The notes: generated by a model from the letters alone, not told the origin. 64,000 bases of DNA from Granulicella sp. dw_53 (GCF_018449545.1 NZ_JAAVUR010000023.1:1-64000), one strand, 5' to 3'. Counted from the stretch's first letter, positions 42,429 through 52,251 are shown. A program made the numbers and translations.

Positions 42429-44231
42429 TCAGTTCAACGGAAGCCGCCAGATCTGTTTTGCTTGCGTCTCGCGAGTGCAAGCGATGCGGAGTCCGTCGGG
42501 GGAGACACGCGGATGCATCAAGTTGCCGGAGTCGTGAGTCAACTGCTGCGGCACACCTCCTGTCCGGGAAATGGAGAAGAGCTGCATTCGATCACCAGCC
42601 AGCCCGCTATAAACAATGCTTTTTCCATCGTGGGACCAATCCAGACCACCGTAGGCGGTGTCTTCATAATCAAGCACCTTCTGTGGATGCGAACCGTCAG
42701 ATTGAACGATCCACAAAGTTCGCTTTCCAGCGCCACGATCATCCTCCACGGCGATCTCTCTTCCGTCCGGCGACCACATCGCCCACAGAACACTCCGAGT
42801 CGTCGGGAGCGACAGCATCTCCGTTGTGAGCACGACCGCCTTCTGGGTATCCAGCGTAAGCACCCAAAGTTTACTGATACCCGGCGCCCCTCCGCGCTGC
42901 TCCGAGAGCATCAATAATTTCTGGCCATCCGGAGACCAGTACCCAGGTCCAGTCTCCAAACCAAAGTTTGTCAGCCGGATCTCCGGTGCGTGCACATCGT
43001 CAGCACGCCGGAGATAGAGATCATCGGTGCTCCCCGGACTCCGAGGCCCCGGCACAGGTCCCGGGGAACGATGAGAATGAAAGACGATCCATTTGCCGTC
43101 CGGCGACCAATCAGGGGGAAAATCCTCGTGATAGCCGGAGACGATCACGGAAGGTTCTGAGCTCCGGTTTCCTTCCGCACCAACCCCGACCACGCCGTCA
43201 TCGAGGTCCATGGGAAAGTCTGCCATGCGTACGTCGCCGAAAAAATATGCGATCTTTGTTCCGCTCCGATTCCACATCGGAATCTGGCCACCTGGGATCA
43301 ACTCCGTAACGGCTCCTCCTTCCCTTGGAAGAGTGATGATGGAATCGTTTATCAAAGAGCGAGTCCAGTACAAGTTGCCGTCCGCGATGACAGGTCCCGT
43401 ATTGTCCCTTCCTGGAGTGGCCACCACGAGGCGAACGCTACCAGTGTTGAGATCCATCTTGTAGATCTTGAGCCATCGGTCGACGTGTGGCTGGTGACGC
43501 ATGCTGTCGTCCGGCGCTTTGTCCGACGACAGCGCCATATAGGCGCTCTTGCCATCCGGGGACAGTGCAATCTGCCCTCCCTGGGAGCTGCCATCGAGCC
43601 GGTCGGCGACCACCTTCGTCTCGCCTGTATCGACAACCACTCTGGAGAGCGACGATACGCCCTTGCTGTCGCGCGCCAGGTAATAAAACACTTTGCCGTC
43701 GGCGGAGAAGGCCATGGCGATCACGGATCCAGCGGGATTGTAGCTGCGAGAGTGATCACGCGGCCCCAAAGAGAGCCCATGATCCGGCGCACTCGGATCG
43801 AAGGAAGCGATCGTGCTCCCGTCGAGAGAACACCCCACCATTGCACCCGCGGGGAGACTTGAGACTCGGTCCGATTCACGCCCAGGCAGAAACCAACCAT
43901 GCTCGTCTCCGTGGCTCCCGTGGCGCGCCAGTCCCGGAGTGCCGAGACCGCAGAACACCGCGCTATCAACGCTATCGAGACCTGCCGTAAGCTTCGTGTC
44001 CTCTCCACTGCCTGTCGGTAATGCGAAGAGATGCACCCTTCCAGGACCGCGTCCAAAGAGGGCCCCAGTTGCATCCGGGGAAAGAACCACCGGCGCATAG
44101 TATCCCAGAAACCAATTGTTCTCGGGCTGCTGAAAGACCAGCACCTCTTGCGAACTAGAGCGCGGTGGCGCCTGAGCGACACACATCAGCGTACCCCACA
44201 GACCTGCGACAACAAAACTTCTACGAATCAT
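42429..44231 (-). CDS. Secreted TolB-like beta-propeller protein (PD40/WD40 repeats)
   Basis: A 600-residue exported protein with signal peptide (SFVVAGLWGTLMCVAQA) and repeated PD40 motifs such as IALSPDGKSAYMAL, PDWSPDGKWIVFHSHR, GYWSPDGQKLLMLSEQ, AMWSPDGREIAVEDD and LDWSHDGKSIVYSG. The repeats form one or two beta propellers of the TolB/DPP-IV type. No peptidase domain follows, so the protein is probably a binding or scaffold component. The start is very well supported by AAGGAGGT seven bases upstream. Confidence 0.87.
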   Translation of the reverse strand: MIRRSFVVAGLWGTLMCVAQAPPRSSSQEVLVFQQPENNWFLGYYAPVVLSPDATGALFGRGPGRVHLFALPTGSGEDTKLTAGLDSVDSAVFCGLGTPGLARHGSHGDEHGWFLPGRESDRVSSLPAGAMVGCSLDGSTIASFDPSAPDHGLSLGPRDHSRSYNPAGSVIAMAFSADGKVFYYLARDSKGVSSLSRVVVDTGETKVVADRLDGSSQGGQIALSPDGKSAYMALSSDKAPDDSMRHQPHVDRWLKIYKMDLNTGSVRLVVATPGRDNTGPVIADGNLYWTRSLINDSIITLPREGGAVTELIPGGQIPMWNRSGTKIAYFFGDVRMADFPMDLDDGVVGVGAEGNRSSEPSVIVSGYHEDFPPDWSPDGKWIVFHSHRSPGPVPGPRSPGSTDDLYLRRADDVHAPEIRLTNFGLETGPGYWSPDGQKLLMLSEQRGGAPGISKLWVLTLDTQKAVVLTTEMLSLPTTRSVLWAMWSPDGREIAVEDDRGAGKRTLWIVQSDGSHPQKVLDYEDTAYGGLDWSHDGKSIVYSGLAGDRMQLFSISRTGGVPQQLTHDSGNLMHPRVSPDGLRIACTRETQAKQIWRLPLN

Positions 44232-44426
44232 CTGAAGACCTCCTTAGTCTGCGGTACGGCACACTCTTGTTATCTGTTATGGCTAAAAGACATCTCAACC
44301 TGTGACGTATTCCCCATATCCATCAAAAAGGCCGCAAAACTAGATCTGGAACCGAGACATGCGATTTTCGGCATTGGGCATGATGCCTACATAGCGCCAA
44401 TCCACTCTCGCGCCTATCCTAGAGAG

Positions 44427-44786
44427 GTGGAGCCCCCTCGCACCCCCGCGCATTCCCAGACCGCCTATTACCTCTCCACCATCCGTCGAGACCTCTTCAA
44501 TCTCCGCCGCCACTCCCTCGTCCGCGCCAGCGCCTTGGTTCTGCTCTCGCTCGCCGCCGCCCTCCTTCTCTCCGATTTCCCCAACAACCGCCGCACCCTC
44601 TTCCTCATCCTTCCCGCCATCGTCGCCAGCATCGGCACCGCCGACACCGTCCGCTGCATGCAATCCCGCTGGAGCTACTACCACGCCGGCGTGATCCTCT
44701 GCATCTACATGGACATTATGGTCGTCGGCATGATCGTCTTCTTCCTCCTCTACCCCTACATGGCATGGCTGGCCTCCAGCACCTAG
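44427..44786 (+). CDS. Small polytopic membrane protein (hypothetical permease-like)
   Basis: A roughly 119-residue protein with about three to four helices: SLVRASALVLLSLAAALLLS, RRTLFLILPAIVASIGTADT and HAGVILCIYMDIMVVGMIVF, then a terminal helix. The frame has no ATG near the expected start; a GTG at 44427 within AGAGAGGTG is chosen, leading into RDLFNLRRHSLVR. The frame stays open further upstream, but that part overlaps the signal peptide region of the divergent gene and looks non-coding. Function unknown. Confidence 0.6.
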   Translation: MEPPRTPAHSQTAYYLSTIRRDLFNLRRHSLVRASALVLLSLAAALLLSDFPNNRRTLFLILPAIVASIGTADTVRCMQSRWSYYHAGVILCIYMDIMVVGMIVFFLLYPYMAWLASST

Positions 44787-44840
44787 CGCCTCCCAGCATC
44801 GGCCTCGTACTACAATCACCTCATCCCCCGGAGACCCTTC

Positions 44841-46487
44841 GTGCGCCCAGACAAAACCCTCGCTGTCTCACTTGCGCTCTTCAGCACCCTCATCCAGACA
44901 TCTCTCCCTGCCCAATCTCCGCAGCACCCCACACCAGCCACCGCCGCCTGGTGGGCCCAAACCACCGCCCTCTCCGGCGATTCCATGGAGGGCCGCGACA
45001 CCGGCACCGAAGCCTACGAACGCGCCGCCAAGTACGTAGCCGCTCAGTTCAGCAGCGCTCACCTCAAAGCCGCAGGCGACAACGGCACCTTCTTCCAAAC
45101 AGTCCCCATGCACCAGGTCGACCTCGACACCTCGCAGTCCACCGTAACTCTCACCGCCGCCTCGCAAGCCGCAGCAAAGCCCACCCCGCTCCACCTCCTC
45201 GAAGAAGTCACCCTCGCTCCGCGCGAATCCCTCCCCGCAGACCTCACCGGCGCGCTCATCTTCCTCGGCTACGGCCTGCCCACTCCCGGCCAGGACCTCC
45301 ACAACAAGATCGCCGTCTTCTTCAACAACACCCCAGCCGGACTCTCCCCCGCAGACCGCGACACCTTCGCCCCCCGCCGCACCAAAGCCCTCGCTCAAGC
45401 AGGCGCCCTCGCTACCCTTTCCATCGACAACCCCGCCGCCACCGAACCCACCCACTGGCCCGCCGCCTACGCCCGTACCGTCACCCTCACAAATAGCCCA
45501 ACCGCCGCGCCCTCAACCGCCCCCATAGCCCTGCGCATCAGCGCCGAGTCTGCCCCCAAGCTCTTCGCCTCCACCACCCAAGCCTTCGCCCCCATCCTCG
45601 AAGCCGGAGAACACGGCACACCCCTCACCCCGCTCGACCTCAACGCCACCTTAAGCCTCCACCTCGTCACCCACAGCAAAGACATCTCCTCCCCCAACAT
45701 CCTCGCCGTCCTCCCCGGCTCCGACCCCACCCTCGCCCCCGAGTACGTCGCCCTCTCCGCCCATCTCGACGGCTACGGCTACGGAACCCCAGTCTTCGGC
45801 GACAAGCTCTACAATGGCACCCTCGACGACGCGGCCTACGTCGCCCTCCTCATCGAAATCGCCAAGAATCAAAACACACTTTCCCAGAAAGACCACCCGC
45901 GCCGCTCGCTTCTCTTCTGCATCTTCACCGGCGAAGAGAAAGGTCTCCTCGGCTCCGCATACTTCACCACGCACCCGACTGTTCCCGTCGCAAACATCGT
46001 CGCCGACCTGAACCTTGACCAGCTCCGCCCCATCTTTCCGCTTAAGATCCTCACCATGGAAGGCATCACCGACTCCACCCTCGGCGACACCGCCCGCACC
46101 GTAGCCGCGAAGTTCAACATCGAGCTCCGCCCCGACCTCGAGCCAGAGCGCAACCTCTTTCGCCGCGCAGACAACTACAACTTCGTCCGCATAGGCGTTC
46201 CCATCGCCAGCTTCATCTTCGGCTACGACCGCGGCTCGAAGGAGGAGATCATCTACCGCGACTGGTACGCACGCCGCTACCACAAGCCCCAGGACGACCT
46301 CGCCACGCCCATCGACTGGAACGCAGCCGCCACCTTCAATCAGTTCTATGCGGACCTCGCCATCACCATCGCCAACACCTCGGACCGTCCCTCCTGGTCC
46401 CAATCCAGCTCCTACGCCCCCGCTCCCAAAACTCCCATTCCACCCGGCTGCACTACGACAGATGGAAAATTAGAAAAGTGCCATTGA
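44841..46487 (+). CDS. Secreted M28 family metallopeptidase
   Basis: A 548-residue exported zinc aminopeptidase-type protein. The signal peptide (LAVSLALFSTLIQTSLPAQ) is followed by a PA-like insert (about residues 110-240) and the M28 domain with the metal ligands in order: SAHLDG, GTLDDAAY, FTGEEKGLLGS and LNLDQLRP, plus a histidine in RRYHKPQDD. It probably trims peptides or peptide derivatives outside the cytoplasm. The start is a GTG. A second, different M28 peptidase lies at 47123-49348. Confidence 0.9.
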   Translation: MRPDKTLAVSLALFSTLIQTSLPAQSPQHPTPATAAWWAQTTALSGDSMEGRDTGTEAYERAAKYVAAQFSSAHLKAAGDNGTFFQTVPMHQVDLDTSQSTVTLTAASQAAAKPTPLHLLEEVTLAPRESLPADLTGALIFLGYGLPTPGQDLHNKIAVFFNNTPAGLSPADRDTFAPRRTKALAQAGALATLSIDNPAATEPTHWPAAYARTVTLTNSPTAAPSTAPIALRISAESAPKLFASTTQAFAPILEAGEHGTPLTPLDLNATLSLHLVTHSKDISSPNILAVLPGSDPTLAPEYVALSAHLDGYGYGTPVFGDKLYNGTLDDAAYVALLIEIAKNQNTLSQKDHPRRSLLFCIFTGEEKGLLGSAYFTTHPTVPVANIVADLNLDQLRPIFPLKILTMEGITDSTLGDTARTVAAKFNIELRPDLEPERNLFRRADNYNFVRIGVPIASFIFGYDRGSKEEIIYRDWYARRYHKPQDDLATPIDWNAAATFNQFYADLAITIANTSDRPSWSQSSSYAPAPKTPIPPGCTTTDGKLEKCH

Positions 46488-46601
46488 GACATTCAGTCAG
46501 TTTCATCCCTCCTTCGTCCAACCCTCCGATATACTCCTTCATCGGAACAGATACGACACAGACAACACACGAGTAACATCCACCGCTAAGGAGATCCACT
46601 C

Positions 46602-46994
46602 ATGCTCAAGGGCTTTCGCGACTTCATCCTGCGCGGCAACGTCGTCGACCTCGCTGTCGCCGTCATGATCGGCGCGGCATTCAACTCCATCGTCGCCTCC
46701 TTCACCAAGGACATCGTCGGCCAGCTCATCGCCGCTCTCGCTGGCAAGCCCGACTTCGGCAATCTCGACATCCATCTCCGCGGCACGCCCATCCACTACG
46801 GCAACTTCCTCAACGCCACCATCTCCTTCGTCATCACCGCCAGCATCGTCTACTTCCTCATCGTCCTGCCGCTGAACTATCTGCTCTCCAAGATCAAAGG
46901 CCCCGAAGCCGCCTCTACCAAGCCCTGCCCTCAGTGCCTCAGCGACGTTCCCCTCACCGCGACCCGTTGCAAGTTCTGCACCCAGCCAATCTAA
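46602..46994 (+). CDS. mscL: Large-conductance mechanosensitive channel with C-terminal zinc ribbon
   Basis: A 130-residue homopentameric channel that opens on membrane stretch and protects against hypoosmotic shock. The pore-lining helix is FILRGNVVDLAVAVMIGAAF and the second helix LNATISFVITASIVYFLIVL. The usual cytoplasmic helical bundle is replaced or extended by a zinc ribbon, CPQC (109-112) and CKFC (123-126), a variant also known in actinobacterial MscL. AAGGAG precedes the ATG at good distance. Confidence 0.95.
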   Translation: MLKGFRDFILRGNVVDLAVAVMIGAAFNSIVASFTKDIVGQLIAALAGKPDFGNLDIHLRGTPIHYGNFLNATISFVITASIVYFLIVLPLNYLLSKIKGPEAASTKPCPQCLSDVPLTATRCKFCTQPI

Positions 46995-47122
46995 GTTCCT
47001 CTCCGGGCATCGAACAGCTTGTATCGTAAGAGGCGAGTTGCAGAATCTGCGGTTTGCTTGGAGTACCCGCGTCCTCCCGTATATTTCCGCTATCCTGACT
47101 ACACCTAGCCTCAGGAGCCCCC

Positions 47123-49348
47123 TTGCCCCTTCCCCGCCGCGTCCTATCCGCAGCCCTCGCTCTTTGCGTCTCCGCTCCTACGGCTCTGCTCTCTCAGTCT
47201 TCGGTCCCTCAGGTCTTCGGCTTCCGCGACTTCTCCCAGCAGGCCAAATGGGACGCCGCCTTTCTCGCCGTGCCCGATGCCGCCCTCGCCGGACAGCACC
47301 TCAAAGTCCTCACCGCCGCCCCTCATTGGGCCAGCTCACCCGAGGACTACGCCACCGCCCTCTACATCGCGGATAAGTTCAGGGCCGCAGGCCTCAACAC
47401 CAAAATCGTCCCCTATAAGGTCCTCCTCAACAAGCCCGTCGAGATCCTGATCGAAGCCTTCGACTCCCGCGGTAGGAAGCTCATGTCCGGCCCCTCCCCC
47501 GAGCGCGTCGACCCCAACCTCTTCGGCGGCGATCCCTTCCAGAACGATCCCCGCATCCTCCCTGCCTTCCACGGCTCCTCTCCCTCCGGAGATGTCACCG
47601 GCGAGGTCGTCTACGCCAACTACGGTACCCTCGCCGACTTCAAGGAGCTCACCAAATTCGGCATCTCCATCAAGGACAAGATCGTCCTCGTCCGTTACGG
47701 CGGCAACTTCCGCGGCGTCAAGGCCTACATCGCCCAGCAGTACGGCGCCAAAGGCATCCTCATCTACTCAGACCCCTCCGACGACGGCTACTTCCGCGGC
47801 GACGTCTATCCCCTGGGTCCCTATCGCCCCGACTCCGCCGTCCAGCGCGGCTCCGTCCAGTTCCTCCCCATCTACCCCGGCGACCCCGAGACCCCCGGCA
47901 TTGCCTCCACCCCTGATCTCCCCGACTCCAAACGCATCCCCGCCGACCGGCTCCAGAACAACCAGCCCTCCATCCCCTCCAATCCCATCTCCTACAAGGA
48001 CGCCGCCCCCATCCTTCACGCCCTCGCCGGCAAAAACTCACCCCGCGACTGGCAGGGAGGCCTTCCCTTCGCATACCACCTCGGCTCGAGCGATCCCTCC
48101 ACCCAAGTCACCGTTCACATGCGCCTCAAGCAGGACATCGCTCTCCGCACCATCTGGGACGTCATCGGCACCATCGAAGGCTCCGACCCTGCCCAGAAAG
48201 ACAACTGGGTCGTAGCCGGAAACCACCGCGACGCCTGGGTCTTCGGAGCCGTCGATCCCAACTCCGGCACCGCCGCCATGCTCGAATCCGTCCACGGACT
48301 AGGCGAGCTCCTCAAGCAGGGCTGGCGTCCCAAACGCCGCATCGTCATCGGCTCCTGGGACGCCGAAGAAGAGGGCCTCATCGGCTCCACCGAATGGACC
48401 GAGGACAACGCCAAAAGCCTCTCCCACGCCGTCGCCTACATCAACACCGATGTCGCCGTCTCCGGCCCAACCTTCTCTGCGGCCGCCATTCCCTCGCTCA
48501 AACAGTTCGTCCGCGACGTAACCCGCCAGGTCCCCAGTCCCGCCGGCGGCACCGTCTACGACCAGTGGAAGACATGGCAGGAAGAGAACCGCGAACGCCG
48601 CGGCCACGGCGCCTCTCACTCCAACCACCACATCGGCAACGACGTCCGTGTCGGCGACCTCGGCTCCGGCTCCGACTACACCCCCTTCATCCAGCACTTC
48701 GGCATCCCCTCCACTGATATCGGCTCCGACGGACCCTACGGCGTCTATCACTCCGCCTTCGACAACTACAACTGGTTCATCAAATTCGCCGACCCAACCT
48801 TCGTCTACGAGCAGCAGCAGGCTCGCGTCTTCGGCCTTGAGATCATCCACATGGCCGACGCCGACGTCCTCCCCTACGACTACGATCTCTACGGCAAAGA
48901 GATCCTCGCCTACCTCGAAGATGCCCGCAAACGCGCCAACTCCCCGCAGACCCCACAGGAATCAAACACCCCAGCCCACATCGAGCCCAAGCCTGCCAGC
49001 CTCAACCTCGACTTCACCGCCGCCCTCAACGCGGCCCAACGCTTCGCCGCCGCCGGAACCGCGATCCGCGCGCTCCAGTCCACTCCTCCCGCAAACGCCG
49101 CCCGCCTCAATCAAGCCCTCCGCGAAGCCGAGACCGCCCTGCTCAACCCCGATGGCCTGCCCAAACGCCCCTGGTACAAACACCTCATCTACGCCCCCGG
49201 AGAATTCACCGGATACGCCGCCGTCGTCATCCCCGGCGTCAACGAAGCCATCGACGTCCCCGACGCCCCCCGCGCCCAAACCCAGCTAGCCATCCTAGCC
49301 CAGGCCCTGAACCGCTCCGCCACCATCCTGGAAACCGCAACAAAATAA
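47123..49348 (+). CDS. Secreted M28 peptidase, glutamate carboxypeptidase II-like
   Basis: A 741-residue exported protein with the three-domain plan of glutamate carboxypeptidase II/transferrin-receptor-like peptidases: a PA domain (about residues 140-260), the M28 catalytic domain and a C-terminal dimerisation domain. Zinc ligands appear as VAGNHRDAW (His), DPNSGTAAM (Asp), SWDAEEEGL (Glu), YINTDVA (Asp) and YHSAFDNY (His). It likely removes C-terminal acidic residues or cleaves dipeptides in the periplasm. The start is a TTG with AGGAG seven bases upstream, leading into the signal peptide LSAALALCVSAPTALLSQ. Confidence 0.92.
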   Translation: MPLPRRVLSAALALCVSAPTALLSQSSVPQVFGFRDFSQQAKWDAAFLAVPDAALAGQHLKVLTAAPHWASSPEDYATALYIADKFRAAGLNTKIVPYKVLLNKPVEILIEAFDSRGRKLMSGPSPERVDPNLFGGDPFQNDPRILPAFHGSSPSGDVTGEVVYANYGTLADFKELTKFGISIKDKIVLVRYGGNFRGVKAYIAQQYGAKGILIYSDPSDDGYFRGDVYPLGPYRPDSAVQRGSVQFLPIYPGDPETPGIASTPDLPDSKRIPADRLQNNQPSIPSNPISYKDAAPILHALAGKNSPRDWQGGLPFAYHLGSSDPSTQVTVHMRLKQDIALRTIWDVIGTIEGSDPAQKDNWVVAGNHRDAWVFGAVDPNSGTAAMLESVHGLGELLKQGWRPKRRIVIGSWDAEEEGLIGSTEWTEDNAKSLSHAVAYINTDVAVSGPTFSAAAIPSLKQFVRDVTRQVPSPAGGTVYDQWKTWQEENRERRGHGASHSNHHIGNDVRVGDLGSGSDYTPFIQHFGIPSTDIGSDGPYGVYHSAFDNYNWFIKFADPTFVYEQQQARVFGLEIIHMADADVLPYDYDLYGKEILAYLEDARKRANSPQTPQESNTPAHIEPKPASLNLDFTAALNAAQRFAAAGTAIRALQSTPPANAARLNQALREAETALLNPDGLPKRPWYKHLIYAPGEFTGYAAVVIPGVNEAIDVPDAPRAQTQLAILAQALNRSATILETATK

Positions 49349-49518
49349 CCCAACAAGTCACGCACCATGAACCGCAAGCTAACCCCTAATCCCTCTCCCT
49401 CCCCCGCTACAACTTTAGTGCTACCCCTCCCGCCCGAAGTGCTATGTCATCCATACGCCGCTCGTCCGATCATTACTCCAACAGACGGTCATAAAGGCCG
49501 CTCCTAAGGAGTATCCCT

Positions 49519-49620
49519 ATGGTTCATGATTTGGTTCTCGCCCTGGTATTTCTCGGTATGATCATCGCTCCCGCCCTTCTCGCCATGCGCTCTGGCAAGG
49601 AGGAAAAGGATTCTCTCTAA
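49519..49620 (+). CDS. 33-residue membrane protein
   Basis: A very short gene: MVHDLVLALVFLGMIIAP followed by ALLAMRSGKEEKDSL and a TAA stop. One hydrophobic helix with a charged C-terminal tail. It is supported by AAGGAG seven bases before the ATG and by the coherent hydrophobic pattern. Function unknown; it could be a small stress or complex-stabilising peptide. It stands alone between the GCPII-like gene and the convergent thiC. Confidence 0.65.
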   Translation: MVHDLVLALVFLGMIIAPALLAMRSGKEEKDSL

Positions 49621-49856
49621 TTTTCCTGCGGATCACTTGCGGGATACTTGCTGTCTGCCCAAACCTCACCATCTCCTGGTCCGCGTCGCCGGCATGACCT
49701 TCAACTTCAGCGCCGTTCAGCTCGACCGGCCCCCTGCATCCGATCCATTCATAGCCTCCAACGACGCGCACAGAAGCCCCGTCCGCTCCCGTCGCGCCAA
49801 GTTCGTGGCTCAGGCCCCGACTCCACAGAAATACACGCAGACCCGTTAAACAACAA

Positions 49857-49884
49857 AAGGCCGCTCCCAAACAGAAGCGGCCTT
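49857..49884 (-). terminator. Terminator of thiC
   Basis: A 9-bp perfect stem (49857-49865 with 49876-49884), followed on the minus strand by TTTTGTTGTTT. It lies 27 bases after the thiC stop. The 236 bases between it and the 33-residue gene show no gene. Confidence 0.85.
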
Positions 49885-49910
49885 CGTCGTGTTTATTTTA
49901 GCCTTGGAAG

Positions 49911-51416
49911 CTATCCTCTCAAAGCCATCTGCTCCGTAACAATCTGCGTCAGGTCTGGCTTCTTCAGCCCATGCTCCTTGGCATTGAACTCATCGACCTT
50001 GCTCGACCAGTTCATGCTGCAGAACTTCGGCCCGCACATACTGCAGAACGCCGCTTCCTTGTAGTAGTCATCCGGCAGCGTCTCGTCGTGCATACTCCGT
50101 GCTGTCTCCGGGTCCAGCGACAGCGCAAACTGCTTGTCCCAATCGAACGTGTACCGCGCATGCGAGATCGCATCATCCCGATCCCTCGCGCCCGGCCGGT
50201 GCCGCGCCACATCCGCCGCATGAGCAGCGATCTTGTACGCGATAATCCCGTCCTTCACGTCCTTCTCGTTCGGCAGTCCCAGGTGCTCCTTCGGAGTCAC
50301 ATAGCAGAGCATCGCCGCGCCATGCCACCCAATCATCGCCGCGCCAATCGCCGAAGTGATGTGGTCATACCCCGGAGCGATATCCGTCACCAGCGGCCCC
50401 AGCACATAGAACGGAGCCCCATCGCAAAGCTCCACTTCCTTATCCACCTGCAGCTTGATCTGGTCCATCGGAATATGCCCCGGCCCTTCGATCATCACCT
50501 GCACATCCGACTTCCATGCCTGCCGCGTCAGATCGCCCAGCGTCTTCAGCTCGGCAAACTGAGCCTCGTCGCTCGCATCCGCCAGACAACCCGGCCGCAG
50601 CCCATCGCCCAGCGAGTAGCTCACGTCATACCGGGCCATCAACTCCGTAATCCGGTCGAAGTTGTCATACAAAAAGTTCTGCTTATGATGATGCGTCATC
50701 CACTGCGCCATGATCGCCCCACCCCGGCTCACAATGCCGGTGATGCGCTTCGCCACCATCGGCACGTACTGGATCAGCACGCCCGCATGGATCGTAAAGT
50801 AGTCGACCCCCTGCTGCGCCTGCTCCTCCAGCACCTCCATGTACACATCGATATTCAAATCCTCAAGCCGCTTCACCCGGTTCAGCGCCTCATACAGCGG
50901 CACCGTCCCGATCGGCACCGGCGAGTGCCGCAGAATCTGCTCCCGGATCATCGGAATATCTCCGCCCGTCGAAAGATCCATCACCGTATCCGCGCCATAG
51001 TGGACCGCCGTATGCAGCTTCCTCAGCTCCTCATCCACATTCGACACCAGTGCCGAGTTCCCGATATTCGCGTTTATCTTGCACAGCGACTCCACCCCAA
51101 TCGCCATCGGCTCTAGTTCGACGTGGTTGATGTTCGCCGGGATGATCATCGTCCCCTTCGCCACCTCGCTCCGCACCAGCTCAGCCGAGATCTTCTCCCG
51201 CTGCGCCACGTAAGCCATCTCCTCGGTGATCATCCCCTTGCGCGCAAAGTGCATCTGCGACATGTTCGTGTCGCCCGTCCGCGCGGCCTCAGCCTTGCGC
51301 TTTACGATCCACTCCGCCCGTCCCGTCGGCACTCTGTAGTCGTTGCCGTTGGATCCATTTCCCTGGACGTGTTGGTGGTTGCCGTTAAAACCCGTGCCGT
51401 TACCATTTCCGCTCAT
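49911..51416 (-). CDS. thiC: Phosphomethylpyrimidine synthase ThiC
   Basis: A radical SAM enzyme that rearranges aminoimidazole ribotide into the pyrimidine moiety of thiamine. The 501-residue protein has NINHVELEPMAIG near its start, GTVPLYEALNR, DYFTIHAGVL, and the C-terminal [4Fe-4S] motif CSMCGPKFC (CxxCxxxxC). The N-terminus has a Gly/Asn-rich stretch (GNGNGTGFNGN). AGGGGG lies before the ATG. No thiamine pyrophosphate riboswitch could be recognised upstream, and no other thi gene is nearby. Confidence 0.97.
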   Translation of the reverse strand: MSGNGNGTGFNGNHQHVQGNGSNGNDYRVPTGRAEWIVKRKAEAARTGDTNMSQMHFARKGMITEEMAYVAQREKISAELVRSEVAKGTMIIPANINHVELEPMAIGVESLCKINANIGNSALVSNVDEELRKLHTAVHYGADTVMDLSTGGDIPMIREQILRHSPVPIGTVPLYEALNRVKRLEDLNIDVYMEVLEEQAQQGVDYFTIHAGVLIQYVPMVAKRITGIVSRGGAIMAQWMTHHHKQNFLYDNFDRITELMARYDVSYSLGDGLRPGCLADASDEAQFAELKTLGDLTRQAWKSDVQVMIEGPGHIPMDQIKLQVDKEVELCDGAPFYVLGPLVTDIAPGYDHITSAIGAAMIGWHGAAMLCYVTPKEHLGLPNEKDVKDGIIAYKIAAHAADVARHRPGARDRDDAISHARYTFDWDKQFALSLDPETARSMHDETLPDDYYKEAAFCSMCGPKFCSMNWSSKVDEFNAKEHGLKKPDLTQIVTEQMALRG

Positions 51417-51729
51417 TTAGAAGCCCCCTGCGAACGCTGTTATCTAAGCAGAAGTATACGATGCTTGTCCCGGACCCTGCAGAGGGCCTCACCTCGTCCT
51501 CACCTCGCTCTTTCATCTCGCGAACCTTTCACAACCGCCGCACAACCCTCACACAACCTCTGCATCCAACCCAGACAGAACGAGCAGGACAGTGAGCGAG
51601 GGTGGACGGCCTCCCTACCAGCTCACAAAAAAACTTATAGAGAAGCAGAAAAGAATTCGAGTCGACGCGCGGTCAACGCAGACCCGCGCCCAAACCTCTT
51701 AGAACTCGACAACCCGCCAGGAGAACTAC
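51417..51729. other. Divergent intergenic region between thiC and the YciE/F-like gene
   Basis: About 310 bases. A direct repeat of CCTCACCTCG occurs twice around 51488-51510, and short CACAACC repeats follow near 51530-51560. Part of the thiC-proximal end resembles the 3' half of a TPP riboswitch, but the 5' CUGAGA element is missing. No promoter could be fixed. Confidence 0.5.
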
Positions 51730-52251
51730 ATGAAGATCTTTTCCGCAAACATCGAAGACCTCCGCTCTCTCTACATTGACAATCTCCAGAAAGCCCTCGA
51801 CATGGAGCAGAAGATCACCGGCGCGCTTCCCAAGATGATCGATAGCGCCTCCGATCCCGAGCTGGCCGAGGCCTTCTCCAACCACCTCGTCGAGACCCAG
51901 GGCCACGCCCTCAAGGTCGAAAGCCTCCTCCGCGAGGCCACCGGCGACGCCTCCACCACCACCTGTAAGGTCATCGGAGCTCTCATCACCGAGGCCGAGG
52001 ACACCATCAAAGACGTCACCGATCCCTACGTCCTCGACGTCGCCCTCATCGGCGCTGCCCAGCAGGTCGAGCACCACGAGATTGCCGTCTACGGAACCCT
52101 CCGCAACTGGGCCGAGCTTATCGGTCTCGACGGCCACGCTGACATCCTCGAGTCCATCCTCGACGAAGAAAAAAACGCCGACGAGCTCCTCACCGAGCTC
52201 TCCGACACCCTCAACACCACCGCCGAGGTCAACGCTCCCGTCCAGGCATAA
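51730..52251 (+). CDS. YciE/YciF family ferritin-like protein (DUF892)
   Basis: A 173-residue four-helix-bundle protein. It begins IEDLRSLYIDNLQKALDMEQ and carries the metal-site pattern of the family: Glu in ALDMEQK, NHLVETQGHALKVESLL, EAEDTIKDV and QQVEHHEIAVYGTL. Members are linked to stress responses and may bind iron or another divalent metal; catalysis is not established. An AGGAGA ribosome site precedes the ATG. Confidence 0.9.
   Translation: MKIFSANIEDLRSLYIDNLQKALDMEQKITGALPKMIDSASDPELAEAFSNHLVETQGHALKVESLLREATGDASTTTCKVIGALITEAEDTIKDVTDPYVLDVALIGAAQQVEHHEIAVYGTLRNWAELIGLDGHADILESILDEEKNADELLTELSDTLNTTAEVNAPVQA

Noticed and set aside
49971..51116. A 381-codon plus-strand frame opposite thiC
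   Set aside because: Arg/His/Pro-rich antisense of thiC without protein character.
51417..51460. TPP riboswitch upstream of thiC
   Set aside because: Only a weak likeness to the 3' half; the CUGAGA element and closing stem are not found.
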